A DNA stretch of 64,000 nt from Cacajao melanocephalus (taxonomy: Eukaryota > Chordata > Mammalia > Primates > Pitheciidae). Made by a program: the position numbers and the translations under genes. The notes beneath the pieces were generated by a model that had not been told where the DNA came from, made no database searches, and saw only the letters and a list, made by a program, of their open reading frames with translations. The DNA is taken from positions 48,195 through 112,194 of the forward strand of contig CAUYLG010033245.1 of the NCBI GenBank assembly GCA_963573385.1, in the 5' to 3' direction. Of this stretch, positions 1 through 11,590 are shown piece after piece (position 1 is the stretch's first letter; every line of letters begins with the position of its first letter).

Positions 1-410
1 TATACAATTCTCACATGTATACACACATACCTGCACACACACACATTCCCTCACACTTACACATGTGCACACACATAAGAAGTCTCACACCTTCACATAC
101 ATTCACACACAAACAGAGTCATGCCTGCACATACATTATTTCAACATGCACACACACACCCATACACACACTCACACATTCCCATGTACACATACAAATG
201 AGTACATACCTGTGCACACTACCATGTATTATCAAATGCACACACACCCACCCATACATTCTCATGTGCATCCACACATACACAACTATGCACACATATC
301 TCCCTCACACTTACATATAATGCACATACACAATTCTTACACACATAAATACACACATACACTCTCCTGCATGCACACACTCGCATGCATACACACTGCA
401 TTCTCACACA
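1..410. repeat. CA-rich low-complexity tract
   Basis: About 400 bases of degenerate CA dinucleotides broken by CATA, CTCA and TGCA words (for example CACACACACACCCATACAC near 148). Both strands stay open here only because of the composition. It lies inside the upstream GRID1 intron and may continue beyond the left edge. Confidence 0.9.
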
Positions 411-984
411 CTGTGTTGCTGACTGGGTGAAGGTGGGGGAGTGACTGGCAGGAGGGCAGTAGGTGGAGGAAAAATGCTTCAATCACAGCTGACAGATGGA
501 TCTCCTGACCATCTGGGAACTGAAGGAAGGAGGAGGAAATGGAACTTGCCTTGAGCCCTCATGCTGTGCCAGGCACAGTGTTTTGCCTTCGGGAATTTCC
601 TACTCACAGCTGTCCTTTTAGGAAACAGTTCTTAGCCCCTGAGACCGTAGGGTCACTGGGGAGCTGGGCTGTGACAATGGGCACCCTGCTTTTTCTACTG
701 CACTGTGCACAAGGAAGGAGGCCGAGCCTCTACAGTCACCTTCAATATCCATAGTCACAAAAAGTGAGGCTTGCCAGGCTGCAGGAAACATAGGCAACAC
801 AGAGATGTTTAAAACCAACAAAAACCACCCATGATGGCACCTCCCAAAGATGACCATGGCTTCTATTTGGAGCTTACTTTTGATTCTTCACAAACATACA
901 GTTTTACATAGTAATTTAAGAGGAGGTCACAATGTCAATACTCTAGTGTAACAGATTCTTTTTCTGCTAAACAATGTAAGATTA
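411..984. other. Intronic sequence without recognised features
   Basis: Mixed-composition intronic DNA. I see no exon-like segment with splice sites and no repeat that I can name. Confidence 0.6.
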
Positions 985-1195
985 TCATTTATTCACCACT
1001 TACCATATGTCAAGCAAGATTCTAAACACAACACACATATTGAGGAATTCAGTCCTCATCAGGACTCTGTGAGGTAGGGACCAGTTTATATCCAGTGGAA
1101 CTGAGACTCAGAGATGTTAAGCAATTTGCCTGCACAGGCAGCCAGCAATGGGGCTGGGGTTTAAACTCATACAGTTGGACTCAGTAACCCAGGCT
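985..1195 (-). repeat. MIR element (antisense)
   Basis: The segment reads as a reverse MIR. It starts with a variant of the 'cacttaccatatgtcaagca' word, passes through 'ctcatcaggactctgtgagg', then 'actgagactcagagatgtta' and 'ggggtttaaactc'. This order is typical of the family, and the divergence is that of an old mammalian SINE. Confidence 0.7.
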
Positions 1196-1239
1196 GGTTC
1201 ACGGCTCAGGGATGCCTCTTTTTTCCCATGGAAATTTTC

Positions 1240-1600
1240 CTTAACAATCAGTGCTCTTTTAAAACACCCTATTAATGGTAACATAATATTCCACCATCTA
1301 GCACTATCATTTGCCTAGCTGATTCTCAATTATTGAGCATTTAGGTTGTTTTCAACTTCTGACTAGTTTAAGCAGTGTTGGCCTGAAAAAAATCTTTATG
1401 CAAACATTTTTTGAAAATTGAATAATTCCTTAGGATAAGTCCCACGGAGTAGAATTACTGCATGTACACATTTTAAAAACATTCAATTCTCCCCAACAAA
1501 TTGCCATTCCAGAAATATTATGCCAGCCACACTCCCACCAGCAGACTGCAAAATTGTCTTTTTCTCTGCAGATGGTCTGGGTTTTTACTGTTGCATCTAA
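1240..1600 (-). repeat. Probable old LINE-1 3'-end fragment (antisense)
   Basis: Phrases such as 'catttaggttgttttcaact', 'ccttaggataagtcccacgg' and 'cactcccaccagcag' match, by memory, the antisense 3' region of old mammalian L1 (L1M) elements. Divergence is high and the edges are not sharp. Confidence 0.5.
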
Positions 1601-2090
1601 TTTGGCATGGTGCATACGTAATACAGGTATGACTGTAGCCAGGGTTCAGGCTGCATGTGGTAATGTGTTGCCATTGTATAAACATGACTATAGGATCTAA
1701 GACTTGGGATGCTTGAAAAGGCTGAGCTCTGCTTTGTCAGGATAAACAGTGGCTGCAAGCAGAGGCAGAATGCACTCTGCGTGGGTGGTGAATACACATG
1801 AGAATGTGTCAGGTTTCCAAAGAGTCCCTGATGTACAGAGAAGGGGCAGACCCCATGTCCTCCCTTCTTCCAGAGTTTCAATGACTCCATAAACCACTTC
1901 TGTTTCTAAAGCTAGGGAAAGACAAGCATTGCCATTTCTGTGTGTGATCCGTCACCAGCAATGTTCCCTGGGAAGTGGTCCAAGAGCAAAGACAGCAGGT
2001 GAATTTTCCCCGGTCCATTCTTCATGAGTCCAACGAGGGCAGAGGAGACAGCACAGACTTCTTTGGAGCCAGATGTAACTTAGGTCGACA
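1601..2090. other. Intronic sequence without recognised features
   Basis: No exon, RNA gene or nameable repeat seen. Short reading frames occur on the minus strand but carry no domain or splice support. Confidence 0.5.
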
Positions 2091-2094
2091 TGGC

Positions 2095-2225
2095 TCCACT
2101 ATTCATAATTCAGGCTTGTTTGGGACACATCACTTAATTTTTCTGAGCCTCAGTTTCTTTGTCTGTAAATGAGGTGGAATCTTCTGCCCTTGAGAATTAT
2201 TTCATGGATAAAAAAGGGATCAGCT
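2095..2225 (+). repeat. MIR fragment
   Basis: Contains 'gagcctcagtttctttgtct' followed by 'gtaaatgaggtggaatc', the core of the sense MIR consensus, preceded by a weak copy of the 'acttaa' section. Short and diverged. Confidence 0.55.
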
Positions 2226-3261
2226 TTCTGAAGGCCTTGGTACTCAGTGGGTGCCCCACACCTACCTTGCACCTGGCACAAGGGTTGCCTGGCTTCCTTC
2301 TGTGCTCCTTTCTCATAGCATTTTTGACATGTTTGCAGCACCAGCGTTCTCATTTGTGGGAGCAGTGTGGTTGCTTGTCCCTTTCCAAAGCAGTTAGGAT
2401 GGAATGGAATAGCATGATGAGGTTCTCGCCTTGAAGGCTGATGTCTGCGAAGGGTTGTGCTCCAAGTGAGTTGCAAAAGGGGTGGAATCAGTGGAGCAAC
2501 AGAAGGCAATGCGATCTCATTTTACTGCCAGTATGAAGTTATGGAACACAAGCAAGTCATCCAATACCCCAGCTCACTTGTGGCTTTGCTTATAGAGCCC
2601 AACCTTCCTCCAGCAAATGCAGGCCAATTGTATTCCTCTAAATGTTAGGGAGGATGCTGTAAGTGTACAGCCAGACTCACTCGCCGTGTCAATGTTTTTT
2701 TTCCTTTTGTGACACTGCACAGTGCAGGTAGACTGAGAAGGGAATCTGTTTGCTAAGGCGTTTGCTGGGAGACAAGGCTGGGTGGTCTCTGTAGCTGCTG
2801 TGGTCCTGGAATCCCAGGGATGGATGCTTACATGCTTCTGACTTTCTGTCATGCCAAGATGTTCTTCCTCCTTCCCCTAAAGTTTCTGCCTCTATTCTTT
2901 TTTATGTCTGGACCATGTTCGTTTGTTTGTTTTTCTTTTAGGGAAAGGGGAGAATGAAATGAAGCAAAATGTTTAGAAGTAGGCCAAAAATGTCAAGGAG
3001 ACTTTCCCAGGTTGAGTATTACCAGTGGTGCTTGAGTATTACCAGGGAGCCCGTGCCCTGGAGAGGTCTGAGAGCTCTCCCAGGCCTTTGTGTCCTGTTG
3101 ACGGGCCAGGGCACTGCCCCAGTGGAGCCAGGGGCACGCGGGGGATGCAGATTGGGTTGGGTGTCTGTGTTGTGCGTGATAGCACAAACTGTGAAACAAG
3201 GTTAAATAAAGATAACACTTTCACCCGCTTGTCTAGAAAATCATTACTTATCCCACTCTAT
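2226..3261. other. Intronic sequence without recognised features
   Basis: Roughly 1 kb of mixed-composition intronic DNA. There is a direct near-repeat 'gagtattaccag' at 3014 and 3034. No supported gene or repeat family. Confidence 0.5.
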
Positions 3262-3820
3262 TAGGTGATGATCCGTCTTTTAGAGTATTACCTTTCACAT
3301 GTGTACACAACAGCAATAAATACTGTATCTATCAATAATGATCATTCTATTTTTTCTGCCACTTTCCTTAAGTATTCCTATATATGTGTGTGTATATATA
3401 TATGTGTATATATATATATATATATACATATATATATACATATATATATATTTAGTGTTTCTTTCAGTCTTTATATTACTATTTGTTACATAAGATGCTA
3501 CCACATTTATGAACCATAATTTATTAAAGTATTTCCCTAATAGTAAATATTTAAACTATTTGTATGTTTACTTTACAGTCAGCTCTTGATTTAGAATATT
3601 TGTCATGGATTTTAGATACATTTAGGTTACTTTTTCAGTTAAAACCCAACTTGCAAAGGTGAAAGATGTGAGCAGCTTTAAACATTTGTGTTCTGTATTT
3701 TTGTATTACTCTCCAAAGAGTTGCATCATTTTGTGAGGCCTGTAGCCATGAAGGATTACATGTATTTTTTCACAATCTCTTTATACCACTAGATATTATG
3801 AATTTTTTAAAAAGTGCTGT
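3262..3820 (-). repeat. AT-rich stretch, possibly an old antisense LINE-1 3' fragment
   Basis: AT-rich DNA around the TA tract, with words such as 'catttaggttactttttcag' and 'tactctccaaagagttgcatc' that resemble diverged L1M 3' sequence. Assignment is tentative; it could be unique DNA. Confidence 0.35.
3379..3451. repeat. (TA)n/(TG)n microsatellite
   Basis: A 73-base run of TA with interspersed TG and CA steps. It is self-complementary and therefore likely to be length-variable and prone to cruciform formation. Confidence 0.9.
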
Positions 3821-3880
3821 GTAAGTATCCAAATTACATTTCTAGGACATATGGCCTAGAAATGTAATTTGCCCACTTAC
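3821..3880. repeat. 60-bp near-perfect inverted repeat (hairpin)
   Basis: The arm CAAATTACATTTCTAGG (3830-3846) is followed by an 8-base loop (3847-3854) and its exact reverse complement CCTAGAAATGTAATTTG (3855-3871). After a 3-base mismatch on each side, GTAAGT (3821-3826) pairs with ACTTAC (3875-3880). It may be a remnant of a small palindromic transposon or a transcribed hairpin in the GRID1 intron. I do not recognise it as a known microRNA. Confidence 0.9.
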
Positions 3881-5449
3881 ACTTATTAGTTTTCAGACCT
3901 CTACTTTCTTGCATGATCTGCAAATATGTTTCAAAGCTCCTGAAAGAAACTTGTGAGGGAGTACCAGGACCCCAGAACTAGTCCTGAGGGCTCTCTGGGG
4001 TCAAAAGGGCCTGGAGAGCTGGGTGTCTATGCCCGCCTAGGCGCTGCAGAGAGCTGAAGGTTTGGAGCAATCTCGGTTGTATCCACAGCCTTGTCTCCAA
4101 CCTACATTTCCACCAGCCTTATTCTAAGGCATTGATCCATGGTGAGTCAGCGACTGGAAATTCAGAATGCATTTAATATTATAAATAAGCTAGCCAGATA
4201 AAGGTAATTTAACCTATTGAAAGGTGAAATACAGTGTTTGTTTTTGTTTTGTTTTAATAGCAGAACTGAAATCGGAGACATCCCTTTCATCTTTTAGGCA
4301 TTATGAGACAGATGGTCACAAGCTATCATGCCTGTTCTGACATTATTCTCCTCAAGTCCCCATGGCCACCTGGAAGTAGGGACAAGGCAGTACTGGGAGA
4401 CACAGGAAGAAGGAGTTGGTCTGAACAGGAAGTGGCAAAAATAGCAGATCTAAGGATCTGTTGTGACATTTGGTCCAGGGTCACCTGTAGCGAGGTGGCC
4501 GGGTAAACTGTCTTTCCTCTACAAGCACCAGACCACAGCATAAGGTTGAGAGGAAGCTAGATTCCTGCCTATGCTCTGTGTTTTCCAGAGCCTGAAAAAT
4601 ATCCTCAACAGAGAAGAGTTCATATAAATAGGAAATGACAAATGCCTCCCAATGTGAGAGGTCTATGAAATGGAGGTGAAGGGATGGAGAATGGCGAGAA
4701 AGGGGTAGACATGTTTTCCTAGTAGAACTAGAGGGTAGATAAGAAGCTGCACCCACAGAGGAGGGGCTGAACCTAGGAGCGGGATTGGGGAAATGCTAAG
4801 ACTCAGGGAAGGAGGAAGGTGAGCTTGCAATGGGAGAGGCAGGGAAGAGAGGAGATGCTTGGCTTTTCCAGAGGCTGATGCTTGATATATTCGGAATACC
4901 CCACATAGTGGGGAAGCCAGACCTGTGGATAAAGTAGCACAGATTAAGGGATGGATTCATCATTATTAGGGGCCACATGCAAAACTGGTTCTGACCTTAC
5001 AAGGAAGAAGCAAAGCTTAGAGTTTTTGTGGGGCAGGATGGAGCTCATTCTGCAAGGGGACAAGAAAAGAGTCTATATAAAGACAGCAGGGCCATGATGG
5101 GTGAGATATTTTGACTTCTTAGAGCTGGCATCTGCAACGTTCCTGACAGCATGGTCAGACCTAAGAAGCCTTATGTCTCTGACAGGCTCTGTGACACACT
5201 GGAAATTGGGGAGATGTCTGCAAGGTCCAGAAAGTTCTCCTGGAAATAGATGAACTTGGAGACCCAAGGAAAGATTTCAGTACTGACTTTTACTCAGCAT
5301 GGGGCTGAAAGAGAAGGGCTGAGAAAGCTCTGGGATGCCAAGGAAGTGAAGATGACATTTTAGGAATGGAGGGTATTTCATAAGGACAGAGTTGGAATCT
5401 GGCCTGTCCTGCCACCGTTGGAGCTTCTGATTTGACCCTGTCAGGGCCC
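3881..5449. other. Intronic sequence without recognised features
   Basis: About 1.6 kb of ordinary intronic DNA, purine-rich between 4660 and 5300. I see no exon-like structure and no repeat family I can name with confidence. Confidence 0.5.
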
Positions 5450-5800
5450 TGTCCTTAAAGCGTTCTTCCCCATGCACAGGGAGCTCTAGGCATGCACTCA
5501 TGCTTGATATTCTCACCAGTACTTGGAGGCACTGAAGTCAAGGCCATTTCCTGTGTTCACCCTAAGCAGGGCTCAGTCAAGTTCTAAGTAGAAATATCAA
5601 ATGTGTAAGATTTACCACAGTTCATCCTCCCCTCCTTCTCATCTCCACAGTTATATTCCCCTACATTTCCATAGCATCAAAATCCTCTGGTATTAGATTT
5701 TTTTGCCTTCTCCAAGGGTGATCCCCCCGATCTGAGAGATAGGCCCATGCCATGACCAGGAAGCTTGTCCTAGAGCCCCCCTCCAACTCCCATCACAACA
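5450..5800 (+). repeat. Local direct duplication, copy A
   Basis: This block aligns by eye with 7800-8165 in the same orientation. Shared words in the same order include 'gcttgatatt', 'ggcactgaa', 'gctcagtcaagttctaagt', 'gtaagattt', 'aggcccatg' and 'tgaccaggaagct'. Identity is roughly 75-80 percent with several small gaps. It is either an old local duplication about 2.35 kb apart or two copies of a dispersed repeat I do not recognise. Confidence 0.75.
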
Positions 5801-5902
5801 CGTGGCACAGCACCCTCTCCAGGTGCTCCTGCTTTGGCGTTTTCAGGCAGATTCAGGACCCAGCCACGTGCTTCCTCAAGCAGGCACAAGAAATATATTG
5901 GA

Positions 5903-6035
5903 GGCCTGGCATAGTGGCATGCACCTGTAGTCCCAGCAACTCAAGATGCTAAAGCAGGATCATTGCTTCAGCCCAGGAGTTTAAGTTCAGCCTGGGCAAC
6001 ATAGCAAGACTGTCTATATTTTAAAATAAATAAAT
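5903..6035 (+). mobile_element. Alu monomer (FLAM-type or truncated Alu)
   Basis: A single left-arm Alu unit: 'ggcctggcatagtggcatgc', 'cctgtagtcccagcaactc', then 'cagcctgggcaacatagcaa', ending in an A-rich tail with AAATAAATAAAT. No second arm follows, which fits a fossil free left monomer or a truncated AluJ. Confidence 0.8.
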
Positions 6036-7540
6036 AGATATAATGATGAACTTAGTCCTTGTTTACAAATAGGCAAATAGGGAGGTGGAGTGTTCAGCAG
6101 GTCCAGAAGGGCGACTCCCACTGTCTCCTCTCGACTTCCTTTCTAGTTAGTAGGGATTTGAGGCTGAGCCATTGCCAGCATCCCTTCTGGATGTCCCTCC
6201 TTCTCAGCTTAGGCCAGCAGCACTATCAATGCAGCTGCATCCATGCAGCTGTGCTCGCCTGTCCCTGAGCCCAAACTGAGTCACAAATGCCTGTGGCTTG
6301 AAGGAAGCCAAGTGCCCCGTTAGAGTGGCCACATCAGGCTTTTCTTGGAGTCTCTTTCCACTCTCTCTAAGCCAGCATATTTTGTTTTTGTTCTTGGAGC
6401 ATCACTTGAAATGTAGAAACACACCTGGTCTTAATTCTTCCCTCAACATGACATGACCTTTTGAAATCGTACAAATAACAATGTCTGATTGTCACGTTCA
6501 ATTGCAAGCATAGATGTGAAATGCTCCAAAATCTGACTGAAGCCAAATATTAGGTCATAAGTCAACATTTTGCTGAGAAACTTTGTTACTAAGAGGTTGA
6601 AAATGTATATGTTTTTGTGAGAAAAGTTGTTTGCCAGCAGGAAAGAATTTCAAGGGCTATTATCTTCCTACATGGAAGGAGACAAATACATGTAATTTTG
6701 CAACCTGGGTCAGGGTCCTTTAGGACTTCTGGAATTGGATTGGTTGAGGAATGAGGCCTTGGTGTAATATTTGGATCGCTCCCTGAGGTGGAAGTTAATG
6801 AGTGGCACAGGTGTGTGTCATTTCTTACAAGGTCGTTGGACAAAATTGTCTGAATGTCTGGGAGCAGGCTCTTCCCACTGCAGGAGGTCACACTCTGCCC
6901 ACAAATTCTTCTAATGGAGAACTTCTGACAAGGAAATGAGCCGTCTTGGGCCATGGGCACTTGAGGTCTTGAAAGAAATAAAATCTTGACTAACTTCATC
7001 TAAGTAGCTATGGCACTCTTTGGAAAGTCTCAGTGGACATGAAGACTCAACTGAACAAAGGCAGGCAGCAGGGACAATGCCCTCAACAATGCTAAGAAGT
7101 CTGTAGCTTGCCAGCATGGCCTATTACTGTCTAGGATGTTTCAGTGCTGTCACTAAGCCCATAAGGAGCCCCCCCCACCCGACCCACAACCATCATCTAG
7201 TGCAAGCTATAGTAAAAAGGAAAGAGGTGGTAGAGGAGTGTCTCTGTGCTCACTATAGCATCAAAGCCGGGCACTTTGCTGCATTAACAACATTCTACTT
7301 TATTTTAAGATGGCCAAGTGACAGTGTCAAGTTTGCATCTCCTTCCAAAAAGTAAAGTGGCTTGCATTCACTCCAAGTGCCCAAACTCTAGGCAAAGTTA
7401 GAATTGTGGTTCAGGATAGAAGAGAACCTCTGCTGTGGTTGTGTGTGACAGAGTAGGACTTTAGCTGTGGCTGCAGGAAAATTCCTGATGAAAGAATCCG
7501 TCACCACTGCACTGACGTGGAGACAGCGACACTAGAAACC
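6036..7540. other. Intronic sequence without recognised features
   Basis: About 1.5 kb of mixed DNA. A short C-run occurs near 7171. No coding exon or repeat identified. A reading frame of about 136 codons on the minus strand (6589-6999) has no recognisable domain and I do not treat it as a gene. Confidence 0.5.
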
Positions 7541-7749
7541 TGCACCTGTGTGTGCATATATATGTTTACATGTGTGTGTACAAACATATGCATGTGAGTG
7601 TGTGCATGCATACATGCACACACATTTATGGGTGTATGTGTGTATTACACATATGTATGTGCATGTGCACAGGCCTATGTGTGTGCAGGCATGTGTGTGC
7701 ATGAATGGGGGTATGTGTGCAGGCATGTGTATACCTTCATGTGTGGGCA
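7541..7749. repeat. TG-rich low-complexity tract
   Basis: About 200 bases of degenerate TG repeats with many TGCA and TATG steps (alternating purine-pyrimidine), including repeated 'caggcatgtgtgtgcatg'-like words near 7687-7735. It ends just before copy B of the local duplication and about 660 bases upstream of the first visible exon. Confidence 0.85.
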
Positions 7750-7799
7750 GTAAAAGACAAGTGGCAGAAGACTGGCATGTTACCATAATAGTCAAGCCG

Positions 7800-8165
7800 T
7801 GTCCCTCATGGATTTTTCTCCAGGCACAGAAAGCTCTAGACATGTGTTGTGCTTGTGCTTGATATTAAGTCACCATTACTCTGGGGCACTGAACTCAGGG
7901 CTGTTTTCCACATTTACCCCAAGCAGAGCTCAGTCAAGTTCTAAGTTGAAGTATCAGGTGGGTAAGATTTGCCACAATCCTATTCTCCCCTATTCCTCAT
8001 CGCTAACTGTTATGCTCCCCAGCATTTCTGATCTGAGAATCTCAGTCACCTGACATTGGATTTTCTGCACTCTCCCAGGCTGAGCCCTCTAATCAGAGAC
8101 AGAGGCCCATGACACTGTGACCAGGAAGCTGGTCTTAAAGCCCGCCTCTAGCTCCTCACCGCCTC
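7800..8165 (+). repeat. Local direct duplication, copy B
   Basis: Partner of 5450-5800. The match begins around 'tttttctccaggcacagaaa' and ends after 'tgaccaggaagctggtctta'. Copy B holds a short extra segment ('tctgatctgagaatctcagt') relative to copy A. The block ends about 240 bases before the exon at 8409. Confidence 0.75.
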
Positions 8166-8360
8166 CCCTTTCCATGAGATGTTTTGTGGCTGGCCTGCAT
8201 GTCTCTTATGTCTAGTCAAAGTGAGTAGCCTCAACCAATGCTGGCATTTGTAGGCCCAGAAAACAGTAGCAGAGTTGCTGTGCTATCTGGTGGGTAGGAA
8301 GACCACTGAAGATGCGTCTGTCAAATCCCACCATCAAGATGGCTCACCAGTCAAAGCTGA

Positions 8361-8576
<216 letters not shown>

Positions 8577-8799
8577 TAGGCATGGGTAGCCAGGTGGCTC
8601 CAGCTGCCTCAGGACTCTAGTGGTCAAGGGTAGAATAGCCTCTTAAATGATAAGAGCCAATGCAAACTCCTTTGTTCATCCCATTTTCCTAATCACCTAC
8701 TATGTCCCACTGCTTCCTCCTCTCTCACCCTCAGACCCTATGGAAGTATATGGCCCTGCCACGAAGGCTCAGAGTCTGTGGGATCTCTGATGTGAGCAG

Positions 8800-8990
8800 G
8801 CAATGCCAGCACAGGGCATATTAGCACATGGGAAGGACATTCTCAGGATGCTAGGGTAGAGGTGGCAGAGACCCAGGATACCTGGGAGGATACCCAGACC
8901 CAGGATACCTGGGAGGACTTCCCAGAGGAGGGGACACCTGAGGCCTGAAGAATGAGGAGGAGTTAGCCAGAAAAATGAATAATTAGCAGG
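8800..8990 (-). repeat. Possible LINE-2 fragment (antisense) with a 27-bp tandem duplication
   Basis: Words such as 'cttcccagaggaggggacac', 'ctgaggcctgaagaatgagg' and 'agttagccag' resemble the antisense body of L2. Inside it the 21-mer beginning gacccaggatacctgg occurs at 8870-8890 and again at 8897-8917, a recent-looking tandem duplication with a 27-base period. Confidence 0.45.
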
Positions 8991-9539
8991 ATCTGATCAG
9001 GCCCTACGAATCACTTTTAAAGAGAAATATATCTATAAAGTGGGAATAGTCAATGTGAAGACTAAAAAAAGTAGGGTCAGAGAAGCAGAATGTCTCCATA
9101 TTTATCTGCCTGTGGCTGGAGGGGGGCTCTGATCATAGGGCAGAAGTTTCCTGGTCCGAGGAGATGCTGTCTGCTGGGGCGAGGAAGGGACATGGCCTTA
9201 GCCAGAAAGGGTGGCCTTTTTCCACTAGTCAGCCTGTGAACAGGGGCTCCTATCCCCAAGGTGTCTAAGCCTTGGGCCATCTTCTTGCATGTATTTGTCA
9301 AGGGCATTTTTCTGGGTGAAGGGATGAATCTTCAGAGCCCAATGAAGAAGCTCTAGGGGTAGGCTCTGCCTGAGTCCACCCAAATCCAATATGACGCAGA
9401 AGCATCTGAATCCAAAGGCTGGCATTGTGCCAGGCTCAGGAGCAACCCTTGTCGACTGATGAACGCTTGAATTTCAGCACTAAGGAACTTCTGTTTGGAG
9501 AGGTGAGAGTCCTTCTAAACCATTTCTTTAACATCCCAC

Positions 9540-9645
9540 AGTTCAGAGGAGGTAACTAGGAAATCCAAGGTCACTGAGCCAGCTGCTGGCAGAGCTGGGA
9601 GTAGAATCCAGGTCTCCTGAGCCCTGGTACTGTGCCCATGTAGCT
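9540..9645 (-). repeat. MIR fragment (antisense)
   Basis: Reads 'gaggaggtaactaggaaatc', 'aaggtcactgagccagctgc', 'tggcagagctgggagtagaa', 'tccaggtctcctgag', following the antisense MIR order (lagging a few bases from consensus). Confidence 0.6.
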
Positions 9646-10877
9646 GCTGGATCTTTAAGCCCCACCACCACCCTTCTCCTGCACTCTAGATATCCAAATT
9701 GGGCCTTTCTGCTCATGAGTGCCTGGGCCTCAGCCCCATTAAGGGAAGGCTGATGAGGAGGGCCTGCAACCAGTCCATTCAGTGGTTTGTTTGCAAAACT
9801 GAGGGAAAGAGTAGGGCTAATTAAGGTAAATGAGGCTTTTGGGTTTTCTCTTAAATTTAATCAAGTATACATTCTGTTCCTCCCGCTGCTCACTGGAGCA
9901 GAGAGAGATGGCAAGAGGGAAGGAGGAGTAGTGATTTATCAATTGCTCAGATTAAATGCATGAAGAAAGAATGGCTTCTCTCCAGGATTTATAACACTTT
10001 GGTGTTCTTGAGGTTCACACCAGTTGGTTTTCCGAGATGGGAGGCTCAGGGCGATTCCACAGACCATCAACCTCTGAGCATCTCTCTAGAACAGATGGTA
10101 AGAGAGCCCATGGGGCCAACCAAGACTGCTAATGTGCCCCCAGACAGCGCTCGCGGAAGCACAGGGCCCCAGCGAGGAAAGGTTAGAGTCCCTGTGTGCT
10201 CACACTGCTCAGATGGCTCCTGAGAGTCTGCTGAAGTGAACACTGACACACTGGAGAGAAGAGGCAGCAGGCATTAGTCCGGGAGCCCTGGTCTCTGCTG
10301 GATTGCTGAATGGAGTCAGAGCAGAAGGAGCTCCAGTTAGGTCAGTGCAGAACCTGAGATTATTCAACCTGAGGAAGGTGGAGATGAGTGGGGAGAGGTG
10401 TGACTGCCCACCTTCAATATCATAAGCCTTGCTGGGGGCAGACGGAGTGAGATATCCTTTGTGTGGCTTCAGAGGACCAGAGAGAGCCATGGCAACTTGA
10501 GGTGTGTGACCCCAGAGACCAGGCTTTCTGGAACAGGCCTGCCTACTACCTGTCCACTCACTGACCATGTGGTCCCTATGCAAAACCTCCCAACAGAGAC
10601 CCCATGGGCTGCTCTCCCGACTCCAGTAGTCACTATAATCAGACGTGGCTAGTCCAGTTGCCATGTCATTTTGGCAAGTAGTGATTGATTACTATTTGCT
10701 TTCATCGGAAGGCATGTGCCTTCAACGTCACCAGTGGCTTGTGCTGGCCTCCTGCAGTTTCCTCATCTTCTTGCATGGTACAGTTCCTCCTGGGCTGGAA
10801 TCATTCCCTGAGTGTGGACACTTAGACTTCAGGTTGTCAACTTACTGCTGCCAGTGTTTCTTTAAAAGGATCTGTTG
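9646..10877. other. Intronic sequence without recognised repeats
   Basis: A repeat-poor part of intron 14. Around 9780-9960 it carries 'gctaattaag' and 'aaatttaatcaag', AT-rich homeodomain-like words. A minus-strand frame of about 151 codons at 10209-10664 has no domain and no splice or promoter support. Confidence 0.5.
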
Positions 10878-11166
10878 GGCCGTGTGTGGTGGCTCCCAGC
10901 ACTTTGGGAGGCTCAGGCGGGCAGATCACTTGAGGCCAGGGGAAGATCGCTTGAGACCAGCCTGGCCAACAGAGCAAAACCCTGTCTTTACTAAAAATGC
11001 AAAAAATTGGGTGGGTGTGGTGGCACACATCTGTAATCCTAGCTATTTGGGAGGCTGAGGCATGAAAATCGCTTGAACCCAGGAAATGGAGGTTGCAAGT
11101 TAGCTGAGATCATACCACTGCACTCCAGCCTGGGCGACAGAGGGTGACCCTATTCTCAAAAAAAAG
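10878..11166 (+). mobile_element. Alu element (sense)
   Basis: Dimeric Alu: starts GGCCGTGTGTGGTGGCTCCC, with 'gcactttgggaggctcaggc', middle 'ctaaaaatgcaaaaaattgg', right arm 'gaggctgaggcatgaaaatc' and end 'gcactccagcctgggcgaca' plus a short A tail. It lacks about 13 bases near its start (the 'cacgcctgtaatc' segment) and is moderately diverged. Confidence 0.93.
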
Positions 11167-11475
11167 AGACTTTCTCGTATGGTCCATACAGAACTGTGAG
11201 CTGCCCCTAGCTAGGGCATGCTTCAGAGGAGTGAAGGGATAGGTCCTGAGAGCAATGCCTCATGCCATTTGCAGAAAACAGGTCCTGGTATAAATGGTAG
11301 GTCTCAGCCTTATGTGGAACTGCTGTAACTGTCTTTCCCTTCATCCTGGGAACTAAACTATTCCCTTGAATAAAGATACACGCCTTTGCTTTGGCAGAGG
11401 ACAGGATGTGGATGTGTGTGCGTGTGTGGCAGGGCTTATGTGCTATAAACAGGCTTGCAGACCACAGCATGCAGA

Positions 11476-11590
11476 GTGGGCATTCAATAAATGTTTAGCA
11501 ACTTAATAGCCATTTATTGAGCACCTACTGTGTAGCAGGCTCCACAGCTATTGAATAGAAAAAAGCACCCGCAATTATATCTGTCTGGAA
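11476..11590. repeat. Short L2/MIR-type 3' ends, apparently head to head
   Basis: 'gggcattcaataaatgttta' reads as the sense 3' end of an L2/MIR-type element, followed within 10 bases by 'catttattgagcacctactg', which reads as the antisense 3' end of such an element. The two pieces meet at about 11506. Confidence 0.45.

Noticed and set aside
15..482. Several open frames of 87-121 codons in the CA-rich tract at the left edge
   Set aside because: They consist of His/Thr or Val/Cys dipeptide-like translations of a dinucleotide repeat; no gene structure.
10209..10664. 151-codon minus-strand frame in intron 14
   Set aside because: No recognised domain, no splice or promoter signals, and ordinary intronic composition.
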